Shown here piece by piece: positions 44,305 to 58,000 of a stretch of 64,000 bases of DNA. The translations under genes were made by a program, and so were the position numbers. The notes below the pieces were generated by a model, which saw nothing but the letters and a program-made list of their open reading frames with translations, was not told where the DNA came from and ran no database searches. This DNA comes from Vibrio tasmaniensis (lineage in GTDB: Bacteria > Pseudomonadota > Gammaproteobacteria > Enterobacterales > Vibrionaceae): positions 62,001 to 126,000 of the forward strand of contig NZ_AP025512.1 of NCBI RefSeq assembly GCF_024347635.1, given 5' to 3'. Within the stretch, counting starts at the first letter, position 1, and the number at the start of each line of letters is the position of its first letter.

Positions 44305-45174
44305 TCAAGTAAAACTGGCCACAGTTTTATAAGGGAACCAAAACTGTCGTTCCGACTCATTTGGTGTTAATCCACCATTGTATTGATGTGGACGATGCTG
44401 GTTGTAATAACCAACCAAATAATCCGTTATTGCTTTCTGTGCCTCTGTAAAACTTCTATAGCCATTCTTTGGTACCCATTCCGTTTTTAAACTTCTGAAC
44501 ACTCGCTCCATAGGACTATTATCCCAACAGTTCCCTCGACGACTCATACTTTGAGTGATTCGATATCTCCATAGCAACTGACGATATTTTTTACTCGTAT
44601 AGTGGCAACCTTGATCCGAGTGGAACATTACACCAGACGGCCTTCCGCGGCTCTCATTGGCCATGGTCAGCGCCTTGCCAGTCAATACACTATCTGGTGA
44701 GTTAGACATTGCCCAACCGATGACTTTTCGTGCGAACAAGTCAATAACAACGGCTAGATAAGACCATCTCTCCCCCGTCCAGATATAAGTCACATCGCCA
44801 CACCAGACTTGATTCGGCTCAGTCACCGCGAACTGACGATTTAACCGGTTAGGTATATGAACATGTTCCTGCTGTGTTTTTTTGTACGTATGTTTTGCTA
44901 GCTGGCAACTGACTAAGTCTAGTTCTTTCATGAACTTACTTGCTCGGTAACGGCTAAGTCGAATACCTCTTGCTGTGACTATGTCAGCAATGGTTCTCGC
45001 TCCAGCGGAACCATTGCTCAGCTCATAAGATCGGCGAACTTCGGCACGAACAAGCACATGCTCTGACGACAGAGATTTATCTCTATTTGCCCAATAACGA
45101 TAACTACTGCGATGAACCCCGAACACTTCGCAAAGCCGTTTCACAGCATAACTCTTCTTGAGTTTCTCGATCAT
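44305..45174 (-). CDS. IS3-family transposase OrfB (DDE integrase domain)
   Basis: The product is 289 residues. It has an HTH_21-type N terminus (YAVKRLCEVFGVHRSSYRYW), then an rve integrase core with D in NQVWCGDVTYI, D in FHSDQGCHY and E in SPMERVFRSLK, giving the DDE triad. The start overlaps the orfA stop (ATGA). It is normally made as an OrfAB fusion by -1 frameshifting. Confidence 0.93.
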   Translation of the reverse strand: MIEKLKKSYAVKRLCEVFGVHRSSYRYWANRDKSLSSEHVLVRAEVRRSYELSNGSAGARTIADIVTARGIRLSRYRASKFMKELDLVSCQLAKHTYKKTQQEHVHIPNRLNRQFAVTEPNQVWCGDVTYIWTGERWSYLAVVIDLFARKVIGWAMSNSPDSVLTGKALTMANESRGRPSGVMFHSDQGCHYTSKKYRQLLWRYRITQSMSRRGNCWDNSPMERVFRSLKTEWVPKNGYRSFTEAQKAITDYLVGYYNQHRPHQYNGGLTPNESERQFWFPYKTVASFT

Positions 45175-45482
45175 CGAGAACCGTTCAGGGAGTCTGACAT
45201 CAAGAGAGCCGTAGCCTTTTTTAGAATTTCCTTTTCTTCTTCAATGCGTTTGATTTTCTTTTTAAGGTCACGAATTTCTCTTTGCTCTGGAGTGAGTGGT
45301 GATGAATTTGGTGTCTTACCAGCTCTTTCAGCTTTGAGTTGCCTTACCCAGCTTTCTAACGTAGTTTTTCCAATCCCCATTGCTTCGCAGGTTTCTTTAT
45401 AGGAACGTCCCTGGTCAAGCACTAGCTGAGCGCATTCAAGTTTAAATTCTGGGTTAAAAGTGCGTCTTTCACGCTTAGTCAT
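45171..45482 (-). CDS. IS3-family transposase OrfA (helix-turn-helix)
   Basis: The product is 103 residues from the ATG giving MTKRERRTFNPEFK; an upstream frame adds 13. The helix-turn-helix is YKETCEAMGIGKTTLESWVRQL, followed by a leucine-zipper-like helix (REIRDLKKKIKRIEEEKEIL). It binds the terminal repeats. Confidence 0.9.
   Translation of the reverse strand: MTKRERRTFNPEFKLECAQLVLDQGRSYKETCEAMGIGKTTLESWVRQLKAERAGKTPNSSPLTPEQREIRDLKKKIKRIEEEKEILKKATALLMSDSLNGSR
45216..45222 (-). promoter_or_regulatory. Programmed -1 frameshift slippery site (AAAAAAG)
   Basis: The minus strand reads CTA AAA AAG near the end of orfA. A -1 slip gives an open frame (KKGYGSLDVRLPERFSMIEK) that joins directly to orfB. 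This is the usual way IS3 elements make the active transposase. Confidence 0.75.
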
Positions 45483-45558
45483 AATGTCACCTGTTTTAGT
45501 ATCGAGATGATCATACATCACCTCTTAATCAGGTGGCCAAATTAACTATGCCACTACA

Positions 45559-45792
45559 GTCCTACTGCCTCTGGTGTATTTAGCTTTGGGAGAGAAAGCA
45601 CCAAAGCAGCCAGAGCTACTCACGTATGCGAAGCAATACAAAGGCTTTGCAGGTAACGCCCCGTATAAGTGTGTGTTGCGCGGATGCAGAGTGGTGTTTA
45701 CATGTTTTACAGCGGGCTCAAAAAATCATGAGCGGTTGGATAGTCGCCGGATGAACATGCGCGAATCGCGACGGCTTGGCGTACCTGCGTAG
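45559..45792 (+). pseudogene. IS91-like transposase fragment, part 2
   Basis: It continues the fragment cut by IS3: LLPLVYLALGEKAPKQPELL, then YKGFAGNAPYKCVLRGCRVV with a terminal zinc-ribbon-like CVLRGC. Joining both sides at the GTC duplication leaves a one-base frame difference, so the gene was already damaged. Confidence 0.7.
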
Positions 45793-45922
45793 GATAGGTC
45801 TATCTAAAATCAATAAATTAGGTGCAAAAACGACCGTGATTAGCGGATTAAATCATCATTGGTTCAATTTATCTTTAGGGCAATTACATCCAAAACGCTT
45901 CGCTACCTCCTAAACTTGCTTA

Positions 45923-45949
45923 ATGGTTAGGATTGAAGTTCCTAACCAT
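45923..45949. terminator. Hairpin downstream of the adhesin gene
   Basis: ATGGTTAGGA and TCCTAACCAT form a perfect 10-bp stem with a 7-nt loop, 65 nt past the adhesin stop. No T-run follows on the minus strand, so termination is likely but not certain. Confidence 0.45.
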
Positions 45950-46013
45950 CAAGTTAGCTGGCAATATAACAACGCGCGTAGCAAAACCCGCAGTGTCTAC
46001 CCAATTGGTTAGA

Positions 46014-49000
46014 TTAGATATCTTTAAATTGAGAATCCAGACTTGCAATCAGGTGTGAAGTGACGTCATCAACACTTGCTCCATCAAAATGGATATCTAA
46101 TGTCGTTCCACCTTTAGAGATACTCAAGTTAGAGTCTGTTGCTCCATCTTGCGTAACTTCCACATGGTAATTACCAACATCGCCAGTGTGATCGCCCGAC
46201 TTCAGATCATCCAGTAACGAACCAAGTTCGTCCTTAGATAGATCCTCGAACAAGTCAGAGAAATCAAGAGAGTCTTCGTTTGCATTGAAGTCTTTTACTG
46301 TATCAGTCTCATTTGCAACATCCACCCACTTGAAGATGTCTGCACCATCACCACCGGTAAGGATATCGTTACCCAAACCACCGATCAGGATGTCATCACC
46401 TATACCGCCGTCCAGCGTATCTGAGCCACCTTGCCCGAATAGGATATCGTTGCCTTCACCTCCAGACAGGTTATCCGCTCGGTCGCTTGAACGAGATTGC
46501 TCAAATTCAGCTTGGTTGTCAGTAATGTAGTTATGAACATCTTTCTCGGTAACAAGACCAACATCTTTACCTAATTGACCAGCAACATACTCTTGTAATG
46601 CAGATACACCTTGTTCATCACTAGAACCAAATCGAATTGCATCACCGAAGATAATATCGTCACCAGCTTGACTATCGATGTCATCTCTACCTTGAAGCAG
46701 AGCGACTTCCTTACCAAGGATAACTTCAGCCAACTGTGAAACATCAATGTTGGTTCGCACTGTATTGTCTGAGTCGTAGTTTTCGAGAGTGCTTGCGTCC
46801 AAGTTGTTACCAAGACCAATCGCATGCACTTCACTGAACTCTTCCAATGCTTTGTACATATTATCAGCTTGAGCGGTAACACTATTGCTGTAGTCATAGT
46901 AACCCGTGTTGCTGTACATGTAGCCAAGGCGTTCGCCAGTCGACAAAGAATAAACCTCTGTGTTGCTCGCAATAACCGTTTGGTTGTTGTAAGTCACAAC
47001 ATCACCACGTTGATAATCGCTTGGTAACACGTCTCCCAAAGTAATAATTTTGCCATTTTCAGCACCAATCACCACATTAGTCATCGAAGCCAAATCATAA
47101 GCGCTATTGTGGTCAGCTTGGTTCGGCGTACCATCAGAGATAAAGTATGTGACGTTATTTGCATCACTATCTTTACCTGCAAACCAATCTAGCACTGAAT
47201 CAAATGCAGCTTCATAGTTTGTTCCACCGCTACCATCATCTCTATTGTTTTCGAATGCAGTTGTGATTTTCGTTGAAGCTTCTGGGTCGCTCAAATCAAC
47301 TTCCAACAACAGCTTATCATCCGCTGCAAACGTCGTTAACAATACATTTACTTTGCCTGAAGAAGAACTGCCAGCACTATTGATAAGGCTGTCAAGAACC
47401 TTTTTGAACTCAGCCTCTGCTTTACCTACGTCATACCCCATACTGCCTGAAGTATCTAGAACAAAAGCAATGTTGTAATCCTCGCCCTCAACAATCTGCA
47501 GACCTTGGACATCACCAACAATAATGTCGTCATCAGCTGTACCGGTAATGTCGTTATCACCATGTGTACCAATAACGTATTTGTAACCACGAACCACGTC
47601 CAACGAATCGGTGTCTGTCGCTTTCGGATTCACACCGTCTGATACCGAAGCACTAACAGATAAGGTAGTTAGGTCAAGCTGGTCATTATTAACCGCTTCG
47701 ACACCTTTGTCGGTCAACTTAACTTGATCACCGTCTAGGACGAAGTAACCATCGGTGTTGTTTTCTAGCTGAACCGTCAATTGATCTGCTGGCGTATCTG
47801 TATCAGCAACAACGAGTGTTGCCACTACTGTGTCGGTAGATACTGCATCTTCAGTCACGCTATCAACCGCGGTAACGTCGATAGTCGGTGCGTCATTTAC
47901 ACGAACGACATCCAACGAATCGGTGTCTGTCGCTTTCGGATTCACACCGTCTGATACCGAAGCACTAACAGATAAGGTAGTTAGGTCAAGCTGGTCATTA
48001 TTAACCGCTTCGACACCTTTGTCGGTCAACTTAACTTGATCACCGTCTAGGACGAAGTAACCATCTGTGTTGTTTTCTAGCTGAACGGTAAGCTCGTCTG
48101 CTGGTGTATCTGTATCAGCAACAACAAGTGTTGCCACTACTGTGTCGGTAGATACCGCATCTTCAGTCACGCTATCAACCGCTGTGACATCAATGGTCGG
48201 TGCATCATTCACACGAACGACATCAAGAGAATCCGTGTCTGTCGCTTTCGGGTTCACTCCGTCAGATACCGACGCTGTGACACTCAGGCTATTCAAATCT
48301 AGCTGGTCGTTATTAACCGCTTCGACACCTTTATCGGTCAACTTAACTTGATCACCGTCTAGGACGAAGTAACCATCGGTGTTGTTTTCTAGCTGAACCG
48401 TCAATTGATCTGCTGGCGTATCTGTATCAGCAACAACGAGTGTTGCCACTACTGTATCGGTGCTCACCGCATCTTCAGTTACGCTATCAACCGCTGTGAC
48501 GTCGATGGTTGGTGCGTCGTTTACGCGAACCACATCAAGAGAATCGGTGTCTGTCGCTTTCGGGTTCACGTCGTCAGATACCGATGCACTGACAGACAAG
48601 GTAGTTAGGTCAAGCTGGTCGTTATTAACCGCTTCGACACCTTTGTCGGTCAACTTAACTTGATCACCGTCTAGGACGAAGTAACCATCGGTGTTGTTTT
48701 CTAGCTGAACGGTAAGCTCGTCTGCTGGTGTATCTGTATCAGCAACAACAAGTGTTGCCACTACTGTGTCGGTAGATACCGCATCTTCAGTCACGCTATC
48801 AACCGCTGTGACATCAATGGTCGGTGCATCATTCACACGAACGACATCAAGAGAATCCGTGTCTGTCGCTTTCGGGTTCACTCCGTCAGATACCGACGCT
48901 GTGACACTCAGGCTATTCAAATCTAGCTGGTCGTTATTAACCGCTTCGACACCTTTATCGGTCAACTTAACTTGATCACCGTCTAGGACGAAGTAACCAT

Positions 49001-52000
49001 CGGTGTTGTTTTCTAGCTGAACCGTCAATTGATCTGCTGGCGTATCTGTATCAGCAACAACGAGTGTTGCCACTACTGTATCGGTGCTCACCGCATCTTC
49101 AGTTACGCTATCAACCGCTGTGACGTCGATGGTTGGTGCGTCGTTTACGCGAACCACATCAAGAGAATCGGTGTCTGTCGCTTTCGGGTTCACGTCGTCA
49201 GATACCGATGCACTGACAGACAAGGTAGTTAGGTCAAGCTGGTCGTTATTAACCGCTTCGACACCTTTGTCGGTCAACTTCACTTGATCACCGTCTAGGA
49301 CGAAGTAACCATCGGTGTTGTTTTCTAGCTGAACGGTAAGCTCATCTGCTGGCGTATCTGTATCAGCAACAACGAGTGTTGCCACTACTGTATCGGTGCT
49401 CACCGCATCTTCAGTCACGCTATCAACCGCTGTGACGTCGATAGTCGGTGCGTCATTCACACGAACGACATCCAACGAATCGGTGTCTGTTACTTTCGGG
49501 TTCACGCCGTCAGATACCGATGCAGTGACAGACAAGGTAGTTAGGTCAAGCTGGTCATTATTAACCGCTTCGACACCTTTGTCGGTCAACTTAACTTGGT
49601 CACCATCGAGCACGAAATAGCCATCAGCGTTGTTTTCTAGCTGAACGGTCAATTGATCCGCAGGTGTATCTGTATCAGCAACAACGAGTGTTGCCACTAC
49701 GGTACCGGTAGATACCGCATCTTCAGTCACGCTATCAACCGCGGTAACGTCGATAGTCGGTGCGTCGTTTACGCGAACCACGTCCAACGAATCCGTGTCT
49801 GTTACTTTCGGGTTCACACCGTCAGATACCGAAGCAGTTACCGTTAGGCTGTCTAGGTCAAGCTGGTCATTATTAACCGCTTCGACACCTTTGTCGGTCA
49901 ACTTCACTTGATCACCGTCTAGGACGAAGTAACCGTCAGCGTTGTTTTCGAGCTGAACGGTCAATTGATCCGCAGGTGTATCCGTATCAGCAACAACGAG
50001 TGTTGCCACTACGGTATCGGTGCTCACCGCGTCTTCAGTCACGCTATCAACCGCGGTAACGTCGATAGTCGGTGCGTCATTTACACGAACGACATCCAAC
50101 GAATCGGTGTCTGTCGCTTTCGGATTCACACCGTCTGATACCGAAGCACTAACAGATAAGGTAGTTAGGTCAAGCTGGTCATTATTAACCGCTTCGACAC
50201 CTTTGTCGGTCAACTTAACTTGATCACCGTCTAGGACGAAGTAACCATCTGTGTTGTTTTCTAGCTGAACGGTAAGCTCGTCTGCTGGTGTATCTGTATC
50301 AGCAACAACAAGTGTTGCCACTACTGTGTCGGTAGATACCGCATCTTCAGTCACGCTATCAACCGCTGTGACATCAATGGTCGGTGCATCATTCACACGA
50401 ACGACATCAAGAGAATCCGTGTCTGTCGCTTTCGGGTTCACTCCGTCAGATACCGACGCTGTGACACTCAGGCTATTCAAATCTAGCTGGTCGTTATTAA
50501 CCGCTTCGACACCTTTATCGGTCAACTTAACTTGATCACCGTCTAGGACGAAGTAACCATCGGTGTTGTTTTCTAGCTGAACCGTCAATTGATCTGCTGG
50601 CGTATCTGTATCAGCAACAACGAGTGTTGCCACTACTGTATCGGTGCTCACCGCATCTTCAGTTACGCTATCAACCGCTGTGACGTCGATGGTTGGTGCG
50701 TCGTTTACGCGAACCACATCAAGAGAATCGGTGTCTGTCGCTTTCGGGTTCACGTCGTCAGATACCGATGCACTGACAGACAAGGTAGTTAGGTCAAGCT
50801 GGTCGTTATTAACCGCTTCGACACCTTTGTCGGTCAACTTAACTTGATCACCGTCTAGGACGAAGTAACCATCTGTGTTGTTTTCTAGCTGAACGGTAAG
50901 CTCGTCTGCTGGTGTATCTGTATCAGCAACAACAAGTGTTGCCACTACTGTGTCGGTAGATACCGCATCTTCAGTCACGCTATCAACCGCTGTGACATCA
51001 ATGGTCGGTGCATCATTCACACGAACGACATCAAGAGAATCCGTGTCTGTCGCTTTCGGGTTCACTCCGTCAGATACCGACGCTGTGACACTCAGGCTAT
51101 TCAAATCTAGCTGGTCGTTATTAACCGCTTCGACACCTTTATCGGTCAACTTAACTTGATCACCGTCTAGGACGAAGTAACCATCGGTGTTGTTTTCTAG
51201 CTGAACCGCCAATTGATCTGCTGGCGTATCTGTATCAGCAACAACGAGTGTTGCCACTACTGTATCGGTGCTCACCGCATCTTCAGTCACGCTATCAACC
51301 GCTGTGACGTCGATGGTTGGTGCGTCGTTTACGCGAACCACATCAAGAGAATCGGTGTCTGTCGCTTTCGGATTCACGTCGTCAGATACCGATGCACTGA
51401 CAGACAAGGTAGTTAGGTCAAGCTGGTCGTTATTAACCGCTTCGACACCTTTGTCGGTCAACTTAACTTGATCACCGTCTAGGACGAAGTAACCATCGGT
51501 GTTGTTTTCTAGCTGAACGGTAAGCTCGTCTGCTGGTGTATCTGTATCAGCAACAACAAGTGTTGCCACTACTGTGTCGGTAGATACCGCATCTTCAGTC
51601 ACGCTATCAACCGCTGTGACATCAATGGTCGGTGCATCATTCACACGAACGACATCAAGAGAATCCGTGTCTGTCGCTTTCGGGTTCACTCCGTCAGATA
51701 CCGACGCTGTGACACTCAGGCTATTCAAATCTAGCTGGTCGTTATTAACCGCTTCGACACCTTTATCGGTCAACTTAACTTGATCACCGTCTAGGACGAA
51801 GTAACCATCGGTGTTGTTTTCTAGCTGAACCGTCAATTGATCTGCTGGCGTATCTGTATCAGCAACAACGAGTGTTGCCACTACTGTATCGGTGCTCACC
51901 GCATCTTCAGTTACGCTATCAACCGCTGTGACGTCGATGGTTGGTGCGTCGTTTACGCGAACCACATCAAGAGAATCGGTGTCTGTCGCTTTCGGGTTCA

Positions 52001-55000
52001 CGTCGTCAGATACCGATGCACTGACAGACAAGGTAGTTAGGTCAAGCTGGTCGTTATTAACCGCTTCGACACCTTTGTCGGTCAACTTAACTTGATCACC
52101 GTCTAGGACGAAGTAACCATCGGTGTTGTTTTCTAGCTGAACGGTAAGCTCATCTGCTGGCGTATCTGTATCAGCAACAACGAGTGTTGCCACTACTGTA
52201 TCGGTGCTCACCGCATCTTCAGTCACGCTATCAACCGCTGTGACGTCGATAGTCGGTGCGTCATTCACACGAACGACATCCAACGAATCGGTGTCTGTTA
52301 CTTTCGGGTTCACGCCGTCAGATACCGATGCAGTGACAGACAAGGTAGTTAGGTCAAGCTGGTCATTATTAACCGCTTCGACACCTTTGTCGGTCAACTT
52401 AACTTGGTCACCATCGAGCACGAAATAGCCATCAGCGTTGTTTTCTAGCTGAACGGTCAATTGATCCGCAGGTGTATCTGTATCAGCAACAACGAGTGTT
52501 GCCACTACGGTACCGGTAGATACCGCATCTTCAGTCACGCTATCAACCGCGGTAACGTCGATAGTCGGTGCGTCGTTTACGCGAACCACGTCCAACGAAT
52601 CCGTGTCTGTTACTTTCGGGTTCACACCGTCAGATACCGAAGCAGTTACCGTTAGGCTGTCTAGGTCAAGCTGGTCATTATTAACCGCTTCGACACCTTT
52701 GTCGGTCAACTTCACTTGATCACCGTCTAGGACGAAGTAACCGTCAGCGTTGTTTTCGAGCTGAACGGTCAATTGATCCGCAGGTGTATCCGTATCAGCA
52801 ACAACGAGTGTTGCCACTACGGTATCGGTGCTCACCGCGTCTTCAGTCACGCTATCAACCGCGGTAACGTCGATAGTCGGTGCGTCATTTACACGAACGA
52901 CATCCAACGAATCGGTGTCTGTCGCTTTCGGATTCACACCGTCTGATACCGAAGCACTAACAGATAAGGTAGTTAGGTCAAGCTGGTCATTATTAACCGC
53001 TTCGACACCTTTGTCGGTCAACTTAACTTGATCACCGTCTAGGACGAAGTAACCATCTGTGTTGTTTTCTAGCTGAACGGTAAGCTCGTCTGCTGGTGTA
53101 TCTGTATCAGCAACAACAAGTGTTGCCACTACTGTGTCGGTAGATACCGCATCTTCAGTCACGCTATCAACCGCTGTGACATCAATGGTCGGTGCATCAT
53201 TCACACGAACGACATCAAGAGAATCCGTGTCTGTCGCTTTCGGGTTCACTCCGTCAGATACCGACGCTGTGACACTCAGGCTATTCAAATCTAGCTGGTC
53301 GTTATTAACCGCTTCGACACCTTTATCGGTCAACTTAACTTGATCACCGTCTAGGACGAAGTAACCATCGGTGTTGTTTTCTAGCTGAACCGTCAATTGA
53401 TCTGCTGGCGTATCTGTATCAGCAACAACGAGTGTTGCCACTACTGTATCGGTGCTCACCGCATCTTCAGTTACGCTATCAACCGCTGTGACGTCGATGG
53501 TTGGTGCGTCGTTTACGCGAACCACATCAAGAGAATCGGTGTCTGTCGCTTTCGGGTTCACGTCGTCAGATACCGATGCACTGACAGACAAGGTAGTTAG
53601 GTCAAGCTGGTCGTTATTAACCGCTTCGACACCTTTGTCGGTCAACTTAACTTGATCACCGTCTAGGACGAAGTAACCATCTGTGTTGTTTTCTAGCTGA
53701 ACGGTAAGCTCGTCTGCTGGTGTATCTGTATCAGCAACAACAAGTGTTGCCACTACTGTGTCGGTAGATACCGCATCTTCAGTCACGCTATCAACCGCTG
53801 TGACATCAATGGTCGGTGCATCATTCACACGAACGACATCAAGAGAATCCGTGTCTGTCGCTTTCGGGTTCACTCCGTCAGATACCGACGCTGTGACACT
53901 CAGGCTATTCAAATCTAGCTGGTCGTTATTAACCGCTTCGACACCTTTATCGGTCAACTTAACTTGATCACCGTCTAGGACGAAGTAACCATCGGTGTTG
54001 TTTTCTAGCTGAACCGTCAATTGATCTGCTGGCGTATCTGTATCAGCAACAACGAGTGTTGCCACTACTGTATCGGTGCTCACCGCATCTTCAGTTACGC
54101 TATCAACCGCTGTGACGTCGATGGTTGGTGCGTCGTTTACGCGAACCACATCAAGAGAATCGGTGTCTGTCGCTTTCGGGTTCACGTCGTCAGATACCGA
54201 TGCACTGACAGACAAGGTAGTTAGGTCAAGCTGGTCGTTATTAACCGCTTCGACACCTTTGTCGGTCAACTTAACTTGATCACCGTCTAGGACGAAGTAA
54301 CCATCGGTGTTGTTTTCTAGCTGAACGGTAAGCTCGTCTGCTGGTGTATCTGTATCAGCAACAACAAGTGTTGCCACTACTGTGTCGGTAGATACCGCAT
54401 CTTCAGTCACGCTATCAACCGCTGTGACATCAATGGTCGGTGCATCATTCACACGAACGACATCAAGAGAATCCGTGTCTGTCGCTTTCGGGTTCACTCC
54501 GTCAGATACCGACGCTGTGACACTCAGGCTATTCAAATCTAGCTGGTCGTTATTAACCGCTTCGACACCTTTATCGGTCAACTTAACTTGATCACCGTCT
54601 AGGACGAAGTAACCATCGGTGTTGTTTTCTAGCTGAACCGTCAATTGATCTGCTGGCGTATCTGTATCAGCAACAACGAGTGTTGCCACTACTGTATCGG
54701 TGCTCACCGCATCTTCAGTTACGCTATCAACCGCTGTGACGTCGATGGTTGGTGCGTCGTTTACGCGAACCACATCAAGAGAATCGGTGTCTGTCGCTTT
54801 CGGGTTCACGTCGTCAGATACCGATGCACTGACAGACAAGGTAGTTAGGTCAAGCTGGTCGTTATTAACCGCTTCGACACCTTTGTCGGTCAACTTCACT
54901 TGATCACCGTCTAGGACGAAGTAACCATCGGTGTTGTTTTCTAGCTGAACGGTAAGCTCATCTGCTGGCGTATCTGTATCAGCAACAACGAGTGTTGCCA

Positions 55001-58000
55001 CTACTGTATCGGTGCTCACCGCATCTTCAGTCACGCTATCAACCGCTGTGACGTCGATAGTCGGTGCGTCATTCACACGAACGACATCCAACGAATCGGT
55101 GTCTGTTACTTTCGGGTTCACGCCGTCAGATACCGATGCAGTGACAGACAAGGTAGTTAGGTCAAGCTGGTCATTATTAACCGCTTCGACACCTTTGTCG
55201 GTCAACTTAACTTGGTCACCATCGAGCACGAAATAGCCATCAGCGTTGTTTTCTAGCTGAACGGTCAATTGATCCGCAGGTGTATCTGTATCAGCAACAA
55301 CGAGTGTTGCCACTACGGTACCGGTAGATACCGCATCTTCAGTCACGCTATCAACCGCGGTAACGTCGATAGTCGGTGCGTCGTTTACGCGAACCACGTC
55401 CAACGAATCCGTGTCTGTTACTTTCGGGTTCACACCGTCAGATACCGAAGCAGTTACCGTTAGGCTGTCTAGGTCAAGCTGGTCATTATTAACCGCTTCG
55501 ACACCTTTGTCGGTCAACTTCACTTGATCACCGTCTAGGACGAAGTAACCGTCAGCGTTGTTTTCGAGCTGAACGGTCAATTGATCCGCAGGTGTATCCG
55601 TATCAGCAACAACGAGTGTTGCCACTACGGTATCGGTGCTCACCGCGTCTTCAGTCACGCTATCAACCGCGGTAACGTCGATAGTCGGTGCGTCATTTAC
55701 ACGAACGACATCCAACGAATCGGTGTCTGTCGCTTTCGGATTCACACCGTCTGATACCGAAGCACTAACAGATAAGGTAGTTAGGTCAAGCTGGTCATTA
55801 TTAACCGCTTCGACACCTTTGTCGGTCAACTTAACTTGATCACCGTCTAGGACGAAGTAACCATCTGTGTTGTTTTCTAGCTGAACGGTAAGCTCGTCTG
55901 CTGGTGTATCTGTATCAGCAACAACAAGTGTTGCCACTACTGTGTCGGTAGATACCGCATCTTCAGTCACGCTATCAACCGCTGTGACATCAATGGTCGG
56001 TGCATCATTCACACGAACGACATCAAGAGAATCCGTGTCTGTCGCTTTCGGGTTCACTCCGTCAGATACCGACGCTGTGACACTCAGGCTATTCAAATCT
56101 AGCTGGTCGTTATTAACCGCTTCGACACCTTTATCGGTCAACTTAACTTGATCACCGTCTAGGACGAAGTAACCATCGGTGTTGTTTTCTAGCTGAACCG
56201 TCAATTGATCTGCTGGCGTATCTGTATCAGCAACAACGAGTGTTGCCACTACTGTATCGGTGCTCACCGCATCTTCAGTTACGCTATCAACCGCTGTGAC
56301 GTCGATGGTTGGTGCGTCGTTTACGCGAACCACATCAAGAGAATCGGTGTCTGTCGCTTTCGGGTTCACGTCGTCAGATACCGATGCACTGACAGACAAG
56401 GTAGTTAGGTCAAGCTGGTCGTTATTAACCGCTTCGACACCTTTGTCGGTCAACTTAACTTGATCACCGTCTAGGACGAAGTAACCATCGGTGTTGTTTT
56501 CTAGCTGAACGGTAAGCTCATCTGCTGGCGTATCTGTATCAGCAACAACGAGTGTTGCCACTACTGTATCGGTGCTCACCGCATCTTCAGTCACGCTATC
56601 AACCGCTGTGACGTCGATAGTCGGTGCGTCATTCACACGAACGACATCCAACGAATCGGTGTCTGTCGCTTTCGGATTCACACCGTCTGATACCGAAGCA
56701 CTAACAGATAAGGTAGTTAGGTCAATCTGGTCATTATTAACCGCTTCGACACCTTTGTCGGTCAACTTCACTTGATCACCGTCTAGGACGAAGTAACCGT
56801 CAGCGTTGTTTTCTAGCTGAACGGTAAGCTCGTCTGCTGGTGTATCTGTATCAGCAACAACAAGTGTTGCCACTACTGTGTCGGTAGATACCGCATCTTC
56901 AGTCACGCTATCAACCGCTGTGACATCAATGGTCGGTGCATCATTCACACGAACGACATCAAGAGAATCCGTGTCTGTCGCTTTCGGGTTCACTCCGTCA
57001 GATACCGACGCTGTGACACTCAGGCTATTCAAATCTAGCTGGTCGTTATTAACCGCTTCGACACCTTTGTCGGTCAACTTAACTTGATCACCGTCTAGGA
57101 CGAAGTAACCATCGGTGTTGTTTTCTAGCTGAACCGTCAATTGATCTGCTGGCGTATCTGTATCAGCAACAACGAGTGTTGCCACTACTGTGTCGGTAGA
57201 TACTGCATCTTCAGTCACGCTATCAACCGCGGTAACGTCGATAGTCGGTGCGTCATTTACACGAACGACATCCAACGAATCGGTGTCTGTCGCTTTCGGA
57301 TTCACACCGTCTGATACCGAAGCACTAACAGATAAGGTAGTTAGGTCAAGCTGGTCATTATTAACCGCTTCGACACCTTTGTCGGTCAACTTAACTTGAT
57401 CACCGTCTAGGACGAAGTAACCATCTGTGTTGTTTTCTAGCTGAACGGTAAGCTCGTCTGCTGGTGTATCTGTATCAGCAACAACAAGTGTTGCCACTAC
57501 TGTGTCGGTAGATACCGCATCTTCAGTCACGCTATCAACCTCGGTGACATCAATGGTCGGTGCATCATTCACACGAACGACATCAAGAGAATCCGTGTCT
57601 GTCGCTTTCGGGTTCACTCCGTCAGATACCGACGCTGTGACACTCAGGCTATTCAAATCTAGCTGGTCGTTATTAACCGCTTCGACACCTTTATCGGTCA
57701 ACTTAACTTGATCACCGTCTAGGACGAAGTAACCATCGGTGTTGTTTTCTAGCTGAACCGTCAATTGATCTGCTGGCGTATCTGTATCAGCAACAACGAG
57801 TGTTGCCACTACTGTGTCGGTAGATACCGCATCTTCAGTCACGCTATCAACCGCGGTAACGTCAATGGTTGGTGCGTCGTTTACGCGAACCACGTCCAAC
57901 GAATCCGTGTCTGTCGCTTTCGGGTTCACGTCGTCAGATACCGACGCTGTGACAGTCAGGTTATTCAAATCAAGCTGATCATTATTAACCGCTTCGACAC

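Larger units (their letters stand above)
44297..45558 (-). mobile_element. IS3-family insertion sequence, intact
   Basis: The terminal repeats begin TGTAGTGG at both ends (right end reverse-complemented), and the element is flanked by a 3-bp duplication GTC (44294-44296 and 45559-45561). It encodes overlapping orfA and orfB with a frameshift signal. It is inserted in an IS91-like transposase remnant. It is the only element besides Tn3 that looks fully active. Confidence 0.9.
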
